Shown: piece by piece, positions 35,459 to 44,810 of the stretch
How positions within the stretch are numbered: the first letter of the stretch is position 1
Layout: each line of letters starts with the position of its first letter
Source: Nitrospinaceae bacterium UBA7883
GTDB taxonomy: Bacteria > Nitrospinota_A > UBA7883
Length of the DNA: 64,000 nt
Reading direction: 5' to 3'
Assembly: GCA_002500605.1 (NCBI GenBank)
Contig: DLRR01000011.1
Coordinates: 1-64,000, forward strand
Position numbers and translations under genes: made by a program
The notes under the pieces: model-generated
The model's database searches: none
Told to the model about the DNA's origin: nothing
What the model saw: only the letters and a program-made list of their open reading frames with translations

Positions 35459-37468
35459 TTAGCTTGCCGCCCCTGCAGAAGCCTTGTCCCTTTTCTTCTT
35501 TTCTTTTGCTATTTTCTTCCAGTTAGGTATTTCATCCAGAACATGCTGTACATGTGGAAATGGATGATCCATATGAGGAAACTGCATCGATTTCATGAAT
35601 ACTCGCTCAAAATCTTCAAAAACGGTAAGTTCCACATAACGAACTTTCCTCGCCCACTCATCAGCTTCCTTGCGTTTCACTTTATTTACGAGGCAAAGCC
35701 TAGCTCCATCTCCAGCAGAGTTACCCACGGAAAAAATATTGCTTATATCGCAATCTGGAAACATTCCCATTAGCAAACAGCTGAACTGAGAGAGGTGAGA
35801 ACCAAAGGCGCCTGCAAGTACTACCTTGTCTATCGTCTCGATATCAAGCTCACGCATCATTATCCATGCGCCAGCGTAAATTGAGCCGACGGCTAACTGA
35901 ATAGCACGAACATCTCCCTGTGTTATGACAATGTCTTTGCCTATGGAAGTCTCTGATTCCCAGGCTAGCACATATTCTGGCATACCAGTATCTACGTCGT
36001 TTCTTAGCCTGTCGGTCGGCGCATATTTGGAAAAACGCCCGCCTTTGTCTATAATTCCTGTGCGAAAAAACTCTGCGGCAACATCGATAATTCCTGATCC
36101 ACAGATTCCTTTGGTGTCCACTTCCGCTATATCGGTATGCCAGTCGGCTTTACCAATCACCTTATACCTAGGCTCTAGTGTTTCTACGTCTATCTCTACT
36201 TTTTCTATTGCACCCGGAGCAGCCCGCATCCCAAACTTAATTTGAGCACCTTCCAAGGCTGGACCAGTAGCCACAGAACATGAAAGCACTCCTAAACTTT
36301 TCGAACCACATAGTAGTTCTCCATTCGTGCCAATATCGATAATGAGCACCGACTCATCGGAGTTATATGGCTCTTCATTGATCAGCACTGCGCAGTTGTC
36401 CGCGCCAACAAAACCCGCCTCGTTAGCAAGCACATGAATATTCCCTGCCGCATTAATACATAGGCCAAGATCCCTCGATTTAATATCGACAGCCGGAGCC
36501 ATTGCTGTTGGAAACGGTGCTACACCAACATACTTTGGCTCTAAATTTAATAGGATGTGGTGCATGGCTGTATTACAGACTAGTACCATTTCTAAAATAT
36601 CATCGCTGGTAATGTTGAGTTCTTCCGTCAGGTTGCCGATTATGTCGTTAATGGCATCAATAATGGTCTTGTGCATTTGGCCAAGACCTTCAGGATTCTG
36701 CATAGAATAGCTAATTCGGCTCATCACGTCTTCGCCAAAGCGAACCTGGGGGTTCATCTTTGAATCTGTAGCCACAACCTTGCCAGTCTGCATGTCGGTC
36801 AAATAAGCTGCCACGGTTGTAGTGCCTATATCTATCGCAATACCGTAGTATTTCTCAATTTTACCTGGGGTCACACGCACCAATTCATCGCCCAAGACAA
36901 AACATGTAACTTTCCATTTTGCCTCACGAATCTTGTTTGTCATGTTTTGAAGACAGAAAAAATCGACTCTGCTGATAACAACACCTTGTTGTTCTCTGAG
37001 TGTTTGTTTAATTCGTAAAAAGTCATCCTCGGGGTCATGGATTGTCGGTTCTTTCATCTCTATATAATAAATTTTTAATAGTGGGTCTGGCTTATACTTC
37101 AGCTTGCCAGCCTTTTTTCGAACAACTTGCTGACCACCACGAGCCTCTTCAGGCACAAAACAAAGTAAATCACCTTGTACTTCTGATAAGCATGAAAGAC
37201 GGTAGTTATTATCCTTTTCGGCAGAACTAAGCATCCGTTCTTCATCCGAAGTAAATGGAGTAACATTTGACATTTTTGATTCAACGCCAAACTTTTCAAA
37301 GTAGCCCTCTTGGATCTGAATTTTACATTTGCCGCAGGTTTTCTTCTCACCACATATAGCTTCGATTTCGACACCTAATGACCGAGCCGCTTCCAGCACA
37401 TTGGTACCATGTGAGATCTTCCCTCTACGACCTGAAGGTTGAAATATTACGGTATGTTCTTGAGTCAT
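35459..37468 (-). CDS. Corrinoid-protein reductive activator (ASKHA/DUF4445, RACo-like)
   Basis: 669 residues. An N-terminal plant-type [2Fe-2S] ferredoxin domain has C39, C45, C48 and C93 (ICGEKKTCGKCK ... YRLSC). A linker leads to the ASKHA ATPase domain: GIAIDIGTTTVAAYLTDMQTG, VCNTAMHHILLNL, EAGFVGADNCAVLI, IDIGTNGELLCG and VVLAGAFGSHLS. Such proteins use ATP to push an electron onto Co(II) corrinoid and return it to the active Co(I) state. The N-terminal [2Fe-2S] type is that of bacterial RACo, unlike methanogen RamA with C-terminal 4Fe-4S clusters. The corrinoid gene is next upstream. Confidence 0.93.
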   Translation of the reverse strand: MTQEHTVIFQPSGRRGKISHGTNVLEAARSLGVEIEAICGEKKTCGKCKIQIQEGYFEKFGVESKMSNVTPFTSDEERMLSSAEKDNNYRLSCLSEVQGDLLCFVPEEARGGQQVVRKKAGKLKYKPDPLLKIYYIEMKEPTIHDPEDDFLRIKQTLREQQGVVISRVDFFCLQNMTNKIREAKWKVTCFVLGDELVRVTPGKIEKYYGIAIDIGTTTVAAYLTDMQTGKVVATDSKMNPQVRFGEDVMSRISYSMQNPEGLGQMHKTIIDAINDIIGNLTEELNITSDDILEMVLVCNTAMHHILLNLEPKYVGVAPFPTAMAPAVDIKSRDLGLCINAAGNIHVLANEAGFVGADNCAVLINEEPYNSDESVLIIDIGTNGELLCGSKSLGVLSCSVATGPALEGAQIKFGMRAAPGAIEKVEIDVETLEPRYKVIGKADWHTDIAEVDTKGICGSGIIDVAAEFFRTGIIDKGGRFSKYAPTDRLRNDVDTGMPEYVLAWESETSIGKDIVITQGDVRAIQLAVGSIYAGAWIMMRELDIETIDKVVLAGAFGSHLSQFSCLLMGMFPDCDISNIFSVGNSAGDGARLCLVNKVKRKEADEWARKVRYVELTVFEDFERVFMKSMQFPHMDHPFPHVQHVLDEIPNWKKIAKEKKKRDKASAGAAS

Positions 37469-37510
37469 TTTTCTACAGTACTCGTCTTTATATTAATATT
37501 AGTGACCTTA

Positions 37511-38191
37511 CTAATTTTTACTGGCTTCTTTCTGAATATCTTTGAGCGCTACAATCATTTTAATCGCTTCTTCTAGCGCGTTTGTGGCGTCATTTGCTGT
37601 GCCATCGGCTCCGAATTTATCGGCTACATCGTCTGTAATAGGGGCTCCACCAATTAGGATTTTACAGGTAGGGTTCTTCTCCTTGATCATCTCTATGACC
37701 TTTGGCATACCCATCATTGTGGTAGTCATCATGGCAGAAAGGCATACTATATCCGAGTTTGTTTCAAGCTGCTTTTTCAAAAAATCTTCCAGCGGCACAT
37801 CGCGTCCTAAATCGAAGACTTGAAAGCCAGCCACATCGAACATCATCTTTACTATGTTTTTGCCAATATCATGGACATCTCCTTGCACTGTACCAATAAC
37901 TACAGTTCCTTTGACCCCTGTGTCTCTAGGCACCATATGAGGCCTCATAATATCGAGCCCAATATAGAGAGAGTCAGCTGCCATCAGCATTTCGGGAACA
38001 AAGTATTCTTGTGTGGCAAACAGCCTGCCAACTTCTTCCATACCTGTTACAAGTCCATCGAAGATTGCGTCATACGTATCTTCACCTGTTGCAACCCACT
38101 CTTCAGAGGCTTCCTTCACTTCATCATCATCAAACTCAACAACCCCTTCTGCAAGTTTCTTCTCTAATTCATCTTTTTTGGCCTGATCCAT
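37511..38191 (-). CDS. Methyltransferase corrinoid protein (MtaC/MtbC-like)
   Basis: 226 residues: an N-terminal four-helix methionine-synthase-cap-type domain (about 1-90) and a C-terminal B12-binding Rossmann domain. The lower cobalt ligand is H107 in GDVHDIGKNIV (DxHxxG), followed by VFDLGRDVPLEDF and ILIGGAPITDDVADKFGADG. It carries the methyl group between a substrate-specific methyltransferase and an acceptor methyltransferase. Its partners are encoded on both sides: methyltransferase genes upstream, the activator downstream. Confidence 0.95.
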   Translation of the reverse strand: MDQAKKDELEKKLAEGVVEFDDDEVKEASEEWVATGEDTYDAIFDGLVTGMEEVGRLFATQEYFVPEMLMAADSLYIGLDIMRPHMVPRDTGVKGTVVIGTVQGDVHDIGKNIVKMMFDVAGFQVFDLGRDVPLEDFLKKQLETNSDIVCLSAMMTTTMMGMPKVIEMIKEKNPTCKILIGGAPITDDVADKFGADGTANDATNALEEAIKMIVALKDIQKEASKN

Positions 38192-38234
38192 ACCTAGTCT
38201 CCAAAATCTATAAGTTTATTACTTTCACTTTTTG

Positions 38235-39272
38235 TTAGGGGCGAATCTCTCGGCAAGCCCTAATCATTGCTTCCATGTTCTCAGATTTAGCGCTGGGCCA
38301 TATATCACACCCTGGATGGACGCTATTGACTCCACTCTTAATGCATTCTGCTACCATGTTATAGGCATCACTGGCTTCACCATTATTAAGTGCTAAAAAT
38401 GGATTAAAATTTCCACAAATAACAACTTCATCACCTACCCTCTCACGAACCTCATTCATCGGAGTTTTAGAGTCGATTGACAAAGCGTCAAATCCCGCCT
38501 CGACCATCATATCAATGATGGGGAGTACCGCACCGCAAATGTGGAGAACGCTTGGTCCGGTTTGACTTTGAGCAATCTTCTTAAGTGGGGGCATTATTAT
38601 CTTCTTAAACACCCTTGGAGAAAGAACATCCGTTGTTGCTCCCATTTCTCTCGTTGTAATTATATCTATCCCCATATTTCGAAGCTCATTTCCAATAACA
38701 ATGATTATGTCGGCAAGAGCATCTAAATACTCGGCGGTTTCTTCCGGTTTTTTGAAGGAGTTTTTGAGTAGAGGTTCAAGCTCATCTATTTGTCCTCCCA
38801 AGGTAAACGGGCCTAGTACATACGAAGCTATGGCTACATCATTACCGTGCTTTTCGCGAATTATTTTCACAACTTCTTTAAGTTGTGGTAGACGGCCTTT
38901 GGTTGCGGTAGAGGGATCTTTTGCCATGGCACGAAGATCCTCGACAGTATTTTTACTTTTCACTTTAATGGTTGGATAAAGAAGCTCTTTTGTATCTGCA
39001 TATGGATTCATCTCACAACCAAGTATTTCCGCCTCAAGACAAAGATCAAAAGGGAATGTAACAACTTCAAATCCATAAATTTCGTATGTGCTCATTGCCG
39101 CTTTAGCCATCATCTCTGCATCATGATGCACTGTGGCAAAATCATATCCCAACTTGTCCAAACCTGCTGTTGTGACATTACCAACGCCAGACCAGCAGGG
39201 AACAGGAGAGACTTTCTCCCCACTAAGCATTTTGAGCACTCTATCCCGCGAAGTCATTACTGCTTCAGTCAT
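38235..39272 (-). CDS. MtaA/CmuA-type zinc methyltransferase (UroD fold), copy 1
   Basis: 345 residues from the second of two adjacent ATGs (39275 and 39272), 7 nt after GGAG. It has the uroporphyrinogen-decarboxylase fold, but with the zinc ligands of MtaA/MtbA: H244-x-C246 in LHICG and C322 in HPGCD. In Methanosarcina this zinc binds and activates the thiol of coenzyme M to accept a methyl group from the corrinoid protein. SRDRVLKMLSGEKVSPVPCWSG at the N-terminus is family-typical. Acceptor (CoM, H4MPT) or donor role here is not decided by sequence. Confidence 0.9.
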   Translation of the reverse strand: MTEAVMTSRDRVLKMLSGEKVSPVPCWSGVGNVTTAGLDKLGYDFATVHHDAEMMAKAAMSTYEIYGFEVVTFPFDLCLEAEILGCEMNPYADTKELLYPTIKVKSKNTVEDLRAMAKDPSTATKGRLPQLKEVVKIIREKHGNDVAIASYVLGPFTLGGQIDELEPLLKNSFKKPEETAEYLDALADIIIVIGNELRNMGIDIITTREMGATTDVLSPRVFKKIIMPPLKKIAQSQTGPSVLHICGAVLPIIDMMVEAGFDALSIDSKTPMNEVRERVGDEVVICGNFNPFLALNNGEASDAYNMVAECIKSGVNSVHPGCDIWPSAKSENMEAMIRACREIRP

Positions 39273-39351
39273 CATATATCTCCTAAGTATCACACTAAAT
39301 TATCAAACTTAAATGCATGCTGGGCTCAACTAAGCTCTGACCAAAAGGTTA

Positions 39352-40395
39352 CTAACAATTATCATTAGAACTTTTATAATTTCTTGCTGAATCATAAAAC
39401 GCCCTCAGATTATCATCTGGAACGCTTGGGGGGTGATCACACCCTGGCATCAAGATAAATCCACCGCCGCTAGCTCCCGCATCCAAGCACTCGTAAGCTA
39501 ACTTTTTGACATCGTCTACTGTAGCCCTGTCCAATATGCTTACCGGGTCTAAATTACCTGCAATGCATATTTTGTTCCCAATTTTAATTTTTGCCTGCGC
39601 TAGGTCAACTTTGTGATCAAGACTAATGCAATCAGCGCCAGTTTCTGGAAAAAGATCCAACCGGTTGTTTGTGTCACCACAAATGTGAAGTAAAACCTTT
39701 TTGCCCTTTTTATGGGCCCACTCAGTGAATAACTTAAGTGGCGGTATTGCAAAACGTTCGAACTGTTTGCGTGAAACCAAATCACCAGATGCAACTGGAT
39801 CAGCAAGGCTAAGCAGATCAACTGTTCCGTCATCAATTAGTGGCTCAAAAACTCTTTTTATCATTTCGGATGCAAACTCACATGTAGCCTTAACCAAATC
39901 TTTGTTTTTAAAGGTAGAACGCATGAAAGTTTCCACCCCTACAAGCTGGGCTGCCAATGTAAAAGGTCCCCATGCAGTTATAGTTACAACAACATCATTA
40001 CCAATCTCTGCTTTAACCTTACGCGCAGCTTCCCAAATCGTTTGAATAACCTGGTCTTTTGGTATTTTATTTAAATCAAGTTTTTCTATATCAGCTAGTT
40101 CGGCAATATATGGGTTCTCTAAGTCAGGAGCGCCAATTTCACGAAACACTATCGTTCCCCCTAGAGCCGCAGCGTGTAAGTTGTTAAACCCGGATCCCAC
40201 ATAGACGATGTCTGGCTTAAATTTATTGTAGATATCAATGTTTGTCTTAGCCATACGATCCGCATCAGTAGACAACTCTCTAAAAGTTGTGCCAGAACGA
40301 TGTATGGTCCATACTCCTGAACCGAAGGGAGCAACTGGAACCCTCTCTGGGTCTTTCATCTCCATGGCGGCAAAAACAATGTCTTTTGATTTCAT
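39352..40395 (-). CDS. MtaA/CmuA-type zinc methyltransferase (UroD fold), copy 2
   Basis: 347 residues from the ATG at 40395, 6 nt after GGGG; an in-frame ATG at 40401 abuts that SD. It is a diverged paralogue of the next gene: KDPERVPVAPFGSGVWTIHRSG, TITAWGPFTLAAQLVG, zinc ligands H237-x-C239 (LLHICGD) and C319 (MPGCDH). It is the first gene of the C1 operon. Two such enzymes with one corrinoid protein suggest that one loads the corrinoid from a substrate and the other unloads it, since no MtaB or MtrH gene is present (inference). Confidence 0.9.
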   Translation of the reverse strand: MKSKDIVFAAMEMKDPERVPVAPFGSGVWTIHRSGTTFRELSTDADRMAKTNIDIYNKFKPDIVYVGSGFNNLHAAALGGTIVFREIGAPDLENPYIAELADIEKLDLNKIPKDQVIQTIWEAARKVKAEIGNDVVVTITAWGPFTLAAQLVGVETFMRSTFKNKDLVKATCEFASEMIKRVFEPLIDDGTVDLLSLADPVASGDLVSRKQFERFAIPPLKLFTEWAHKKGKKVLLHICGDTNNRLDLFPETGADCISLDHKVDLAQAKIKIGNKICIAGNLDPVSILDRATVDDVKKLAYECLDAGASGGGFILMPGCDHPPSVPDDNLRAFYDSARNYKSSNDNC

Positions 40396-40937
40396 AACCA
40401 TCCCCTTGTCAATTTGTCCACAAACTTGAAATTAGAGGCATCTTTGTCTATTCGCATTTAATTCCCTGCATTCTAGATGCCAGAAAAGCACTATTAAACA
40501 AACAAGTCACACGTGTAGAAAAGAAAAATTAACATATTCTAACGTTAATGATTACTCTATTACTAAAAGTTATGTATGCCAAAGAAATATTGAGCATTTT
40601 TTTGCAACATTTAATGAAGCGATGGAACCCTTTACAACGATTCCCATTGGTAAGACCACGCTGTTGTGTTACCTAAAGCACACCAAAGTTACAAAGGGAA
40701 ACATCAATTCTTGGGCTAAATGTTATTTTCTTTGCTCCAACATCACAGCATATTGGTTAGTAAGTCTATGAACTCTTTTAATAGTTACTGTTGCCGTTCG
40801 AATAATCAGTATTGTAAAATCAAATTCCAATGTTTGTATTCACCACATATTTAGGCTTCTTTCAGTGGGAATAATTGGATAACACCCTTATCAAGGGCAA
40901 GCAGCAGATAAATGCAGTCATATTAAGGTGATTATAT
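40396..40937. other. Intergenic region between divergent C1 operon and folBK operon
   Basis: About 540 bp of AT-rich DNA without a convincing coding frame on either strand. It must hold the promoters for both the minus-strand methyltransferase operon and the plus-strand folB-folK operon. The short hairpin CCCTTATCAAGGG lies near 40887-40900. I looked for a cobalamin riboswitch (given the B12-dependent operon) and did not see its conserved box. Confidence 0.5.
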
Positions 40938-41789
40938 ATGCAAGATAAGATCATTTTGGAAAACTTAGAGGTAGAGTGCATTATCGGGATATTTGATTGG
41001 GAAAGAAAGGTAAAGCAAAAGCTTGAAATTAGTTTAGAGCTTGATTGTGATCTTTCCAAAGCGAGTAAAAGCGATAGCATAGTGGATACGGTTGATTATA
41101 AAACTATAAGTAAATCGATTGTAGACTTGGTAAAGTCAAGCAAGTATTTCCTTATTGAAACCATTGCTGAAAAGGTATCAGAGCTTTGCATCGCCAATGA
41201 TGGTGTTTTTAATGCCAAAGTTACAGTCTCGAAACCTGGTGCCATCCGCGGTTCAAAAAACATTTCAGTGCAGATTTCCCGCCCTAATGACTTACATACT
41301 GTTTTTCTTGGGGTTGGCTCAAACATTGAGCCGGAGAAAAACATTCAACATTGTCTTAACTTATTGCGTTCAAGATTCCTTGTTAAACAAGTTTCACCAG
41401 TATATAAATCCGAAGCTTGGGGAGTTGGTGAAAAACAGGAAGACTATCTCAATCTAGCAGTGATGGTTAAAACAGAAAAAGATATTTTTGCAGTTCGTGG
41501 CGAAACTAACTGGATAGAAAAAATTGTAGGGCGAAAAAGGTCTGAAAACAAGTTTGCCTCACGCCCTATAGATATTGATCTACTTCTGTTTGATTCTATC
41601 GTCGATGAAAAAGATGGAGGAACTCTTCCCCATTTTCAATTACTAACCCAACAATTTGTTTATCTCCCTATGCTAGATATCGCTCCTGATCTTATAGTCC
41701 CGGGTTTTGAAAAAGCCCTGAATAAAATCACACCAAATTTCGATAATCCGGAGCTTGTTGTTAATAAACTAAGGTTGATCTTGGAGTAA
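40938..41789 (+). CDS. folBK: FolB-FolK fusion: dihydroneopterin aldolase and HPPK
   Basis: 283 residues in two parts. Residues 1-118 are dihydroneopterin aldolase (ILENLEVECIIGIFDWERKVKQ, VDYKTISKSIVDLV, LIETIAEKV, VTVSKPGAIRGSKNISV). Residues about 120-283 are 6-hydroxymethyl-dihydropterin pyrophosphokinase (VFLGVGSNIEPEKNIQ, SPVYKSEAWGVGEKQEDYLN, SRPIDIDLLLFD). Together they make and activate the 6-hydroxymethylpterin used for folate; such an intermediate is also used on the way to tetrahydromethanopterin. AAGGTGAT precedes the ATG. It begins the folBK-tmk-holB-ricT run. Confidence 0.93.
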   Translation: MQDKIILENLEVECIIGIFDWERKVKQKLEISLELDCDLSKASKSDSIVDTVDYKTISKSIVDLVKSSKYFLIETIAEKVSELCIANDGVFNAKVTVSKPGAIRGSKNISVQISRPNDLHTVFLGVGSNIEPEKNIQHCLNLLRSRFLVKQVSPVYKSEAWGVGEKQEDYLNLAVMVKTEKDIFAVRGETNWIEKIVGRKRSENKFASRPIDIDLLLFDSIVDEKDGGTLPHFQLLTQQFVYLPMLDIAPDLIVPGFEKALNKITPNFDNPELVVNKLRLILE

Positions 41790-41852
41790 AAAATATGCAG
41801 GTAGAAAATTACGATCTTTAATTATACCTTTTAAAATAGTGAAGAGGGTGGA

Positions 41853-42479
41853 ATGTTAATAACATTTGAGGGCATAGAAGGGTCTGGCAAATCAACACAA
41901 ATATCCAGAGTGGTACAAGCCCTTTCGAACAGCGGTCGTGATGTGATAGCTACGGTGGAGCCTGGTGGCACTGAACTTGGCATGAACCTCCGCAGCATCC
42001 TCCTCGATTCTAATACTGGAAGCTTAGATCCACTTGCAGAGTTGTTTCTATTTTCAGCTGCCAGGTCAGAACTTCTCTTTGAGGTAATTAAACCGGCAAT
42101 AGCCGATGGAAAAATCGTACTCTGTGACAGGTTTGTGGACAGTACTCTCGCGTACCAAGGTTATGGTAGGGGTCTAGAAATCGAAATGGTAGCAGAAATA
42201 AACCGAACTGTTTGCGCAGGGGTCTGGCCTAACCTCACGATTTGGCTTGACCTGCCGGTGGATGTGGGGCTAAACCGAGCCATTGGAAGGCTGAATCAAA
42301 ATAACTCCATTGAGGGCAGGTTTGAAAAGGAAGATGTTTTGTTTCACACTCGCGTACAAGATGGGTTCAAGTCCATTGCTAAACAGGAGCCGGACAGAGT
42401 AAAAAGGGTTGACTCATGCGAGAGCATTGAAAACGTTTCATCAAAAATTATACAGCTTGTCAATGAAGCCATATCATAG
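41853..42479 (+). CDS. tmk: Thymidylate kinase
   Basis: 208 residues with P-loop FEGIEGSGKSTQ, the DR-containing VLCDRFVDSTLAYQGYGR and the lid region around LNRAIGRLNQNNSIEGRFEKED. The enzyme phosphorylates dTMP to dTDP. GAGGG lies upstream of the ATG. Followed after 27 nt by holB, a common bacterial pairing. Confidence 0.96.
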   Translation: MLITFEGIEGSGKSTQISRVVQALSNSGRDVIATVEPGGTELGMNLRSILLDSNTGSLDPLAELFLFSAARSELLFEVIKPAIADGKIVLCDRFVDSTLAYQGYGRGLEIEMVAEINRTVCAGVWPNLTIWLDLPVDVGLNRAIGRLNQNNSIEGRFEKEDVLFHTRVQDGFKSIAKQEPDRVKRVDSCESIENVSSKIIQLVNEAIS

Positions 42480-42506
42480 ATTGGTAAAAACAACTGAGAG
42501 TTCATT

Positions 42507-43523
42507 GTGCATAAAATATCTGATATCGTTGGGCAAAACGACGCTTTGAAAAGCTTGAGGGGTGCCATCTCCTCAGCAAACACTGCTCACGCTTATCTTT
42601 TTGTCGGACCCCATGGCGTTGGGAAAAAAACAACTGCTATGGCTTGGGCAAGAGCTCTTCTCTGCCTGAATCAAGGAAAAGGGGAAACAACAGACGCATG
42701 TGGAGTATGCACAACGTGCCAGAAAATTAATAAAAATAATTACCCAGACCTGCACATTGTTGCCCCTGAGACTGGAAAGAATCAGACATTAAAACAGATT
42801 GGTGTGGATACAACGCGAGACCTTATCAACAAACTTTCATTCAAACCATATGTATCCAGCCGTACGGTTGCTATCATTAAAGAAGCGGAAAAAATGACTG
42901 CAGGAGCAGCTAATGCTTTCCTGAAAACTCTTGAAGAACCGCCAGGTGATTCGGTTGTGATGCTGGTTTCGGAAAATTACAACGCTTTGCTCCCAACAAT
43001 TATATCTCGTTGCCAAACGATTAGATTTAGACCAGCACCTTATGAAACAATTGTACAATATCTAACGAATAATCATGGTATGGAGCAAAAACAGGCCCGT
43101 GCTAGAGCTGCCATCTCGCGTGGGTCCTTGGGAACAGCCATTAGAGAAACTGGGGACGAACTGCTTGGCCTAAGAAACCAAATCATATCAATGATAGAAA
43201 AACCGGATAAATTAGCTTCAATAAAAATCCATACTATAGCTAAAGCAATGGACAAATCAAAAGATAAAACGGAGACAGACAGGTTCCTTTCAGTTTTTCA
43301 AGAGCTATTAAGGGACCTATTGATCATCAAAACTACTGGAATGTATGATAATCTAATCAACATGGATATCACTGACCAAATTGGGGAGATAGCGGAAAGA
43401 CACTCAGAAAGAAAGCTATTAAACGGGTTCACGCTAGCCGGGGACTTGATAGAAACCCGAAGAACTTGGAATATAAACCCACTTCTTGTCGTAAGTTTAC
43501 TTTTGCAAGAGTTTAATGTGTGA
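42507..43523 (+). CDS. holB: DNA polymerase III subunit delta'
   Basis: 338 residues of the clamp-loader AAA+ family: IVGQNDALKSLRGAI, P-loop-like FVGPHGVGKKTTAMAW, a zinc-binding cysteine set (LLCLNQ ... DACGVCTTCQKI), the EEPPGDSVVMLV segment and the sensor-1/SRC motif TIISRCQTIRF. In the clamp loader delta' supplies the arginine finger for opening the beta clamp. ricT follows 3 nt downstream. Confidence 0.93.
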   Translation: MHKISDIVGQNDALKSLRGAISSANTAHAYLFVGPHGVGKKTTAMAWARALLCLNQGKGETTDACGVCTTCQKINKNNYPDLHIVAPETGKNQTLKQIGVDTTRDLINKLSFKPYVSSRTVAIIKEAEKMTAGAANAFLKTLEEPPGDSVVMLVSENYNALLPTIISRCQTIRFRPAPYETIVQYLTNNHGMEQKQARARAAISRGSLGTAIRETGDELLGLRNQIISMIEKPDKLASIKIHTIAKAMDKSKDKTETDRFLSVFQELLRDLLIIKTTGMYDNLINMDITDQIGEIAERHSERKLLNGFTLAGDLIETRRTWNINPLLVVSLLLQEFNV

Positions 43524-43526
43524 TTT

Positions 43527-44810
43527 ATGTCTTACTTCACAAAAGGTATAAAGGCTGAAGGCAATCTGAACGGTAAACAAAAGGACCTTTCAAAGTGTTT
43601 TGTTGTTGGAGTTGTACCTATATCAGGTGGTCACGCAAAAAAGTGTTATTGGAATGGTATTGAACTTAAAGTGGGCGACTTGTGCGTAGTTGAAGAGGAG
43701 ACTGAAATATTTTTTGGGTTGGTAACTCTTGCAAAGCGAAAAACAAAATTTGATTGTGATTGCAAGCAATCCTTGGGAATTGTTTTACGAAAGGCCAACT
43801 CGTCCGATCATGCAAAAGCTGAAGAAAACAAACAAAAGGAGAAGCTGGCTCTTGCATTTTGCCGCAAACAAATCCACAAACTCAATCTATCGATGAGCCT
43901 ATCTAGGGTGAGCTATCCTTATAATAGCAAAAAAGCCATATTTTATTTCACTGCTGAAAAGAGAGTTGATTTTAGAGAGCTGGTTAAAGAGTTGTCCGGG
44001 TTTACCAAATTAAAGGTAGAAATGCGACAAATAGGTGTGCGTGATGAGGCTAAGCTCTTTGGTGGATGTGGGCCCTGCGGAAAAGAGCTATGCTGCTGGA
44101 TGTATTCCTCAGGGTTTTCTCCAGTCTCCATTCGTATGGCTAAAGACCAGTTTCTATCGCTTAGCCCGGATAAGATCTCTGGTGCTTGTGGTAGGCTTAT
44201 GTGTTGCCTTGAGTACGAACACCTTAGTTACAAAAAATTATTAGAAAACTCGCCAAAGGTGGGTAGCGCAGCAAAAACCCCAGATGGGAGGACAGGCAAG
44301 GTAACACAAATAAATGCGATTACAGAAACAATAAGCGTTACCTTTAATGACAATAGTAAGTCAGAATATGGACTAGGTGAAATTGATAAAAATGGAGATC
44401 CAGTACATTTAGATTGTAACAATTCAATTCATATATCTTCAAACCTACCCACAAGTGAGAACTTGGCAAACAAAACCCATGCAGATCCTGGGACTATAAA
44501 GAGTAAGAAAAAGAAATTTAAACATAAACTTTCGATGGCAAACCAAGATAGCACCTTAAAACCAGCAAGTGTAAACTCAAAAGAACAAGTGGAGCAACAA
44601 TCGGTAGTTCGTGAACAAGTTCCTAAGCCAAAAGATAAGAAGGCATACACACAACCTCGAATTAGTGATAGTGAAAATACTAAATCAAAAGAAAAACCTC
44701 AAAGACGGGTAAAAAGATCCCAAAGGAACAGAACTGCGCTAAAATTCCGAAAAAATAGAAAAGAAAACGGAACCGGAGGAGTGCCGAATGACAAAAATAG
44801 TAAATCTTAG
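43527..44810 (+). CDS. ricT: PSP1-domain protein RicT (YaaT) with long basic tail
   Basis: 427 residues. Residues 1-290 are the PSP1/RicT domain with its cysteine-rich core (GGCGPCGKELCCWMYSSGF and GACGRLMCCLEYEH), which holds Fe-S clusters in the RicAFT complex of Bacillus, where it promotes mRNA processing. Residues about 290-427 are a low-complexity, Lys/Ser/Gln/Asn-rich tail (KSKKKKFKHK, PQRRVKRSQRNRTALKFRKN) that is probably disordered and may bind RNA. The extension is longer than in typical members. Its end overlaps the next gene by 23 nt. Confidence 0.9.
   Translation: MSYFTKGIKAEGNLNGKQKDLSKCFVVGVVPISGGHAKKCYWNGIELKVGDLCVVEEETEIFFGLVTLAKRKTKFDCDCKQSLGIVLRKANSSDHAKAEENKQKEKLALAFCRKQIHKLNLSMSLSRVSYPYNSKKAIFYFTAEKRVDFRELVKELSGFTKLKVEMRQIGVRDEAKLFGGCGPCGKELCCWMYSSGFSPVSIRMAKDQFLSLSPDKISGACGRLMCCLEYEHLSYKKLLENSPKVGSAAKTPDGRTGKVTQINAITETISVTFNDNSKSEYGLGEIDKNGDPVHLDCNNSIHISSNLPTSENLANKTHADPGTIKSKKKKFKHKLSMANQDSTLKPASVNSKEQVEQQSVVREQVPKPKDKKAYTQPRISDSENTKSKEKPQRRVKRSQRNRTALKFRKNRKENGTGGVPNDKNSKS

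Noticed and set aside
35288..35773. 161-codon plus-strand ORF
   Set aside because: Covers the gap between the Gfo/Idh gene and the corrinoid activator but mostly antisense to them; no SD and no family features.
38235..40395. Uroporphyrinogen decarboxylases of haem synthesis
   Set aside because: Both carry HxC...C zinc ligands and sit beside a corrinoid protein and activator; no haem genes nearby.
40396..40937. Cobalamin riboswitch before the corrinoid operon
   Set aside because: Expected from function, but its conserved B12 box and pairing pattern were not seen.
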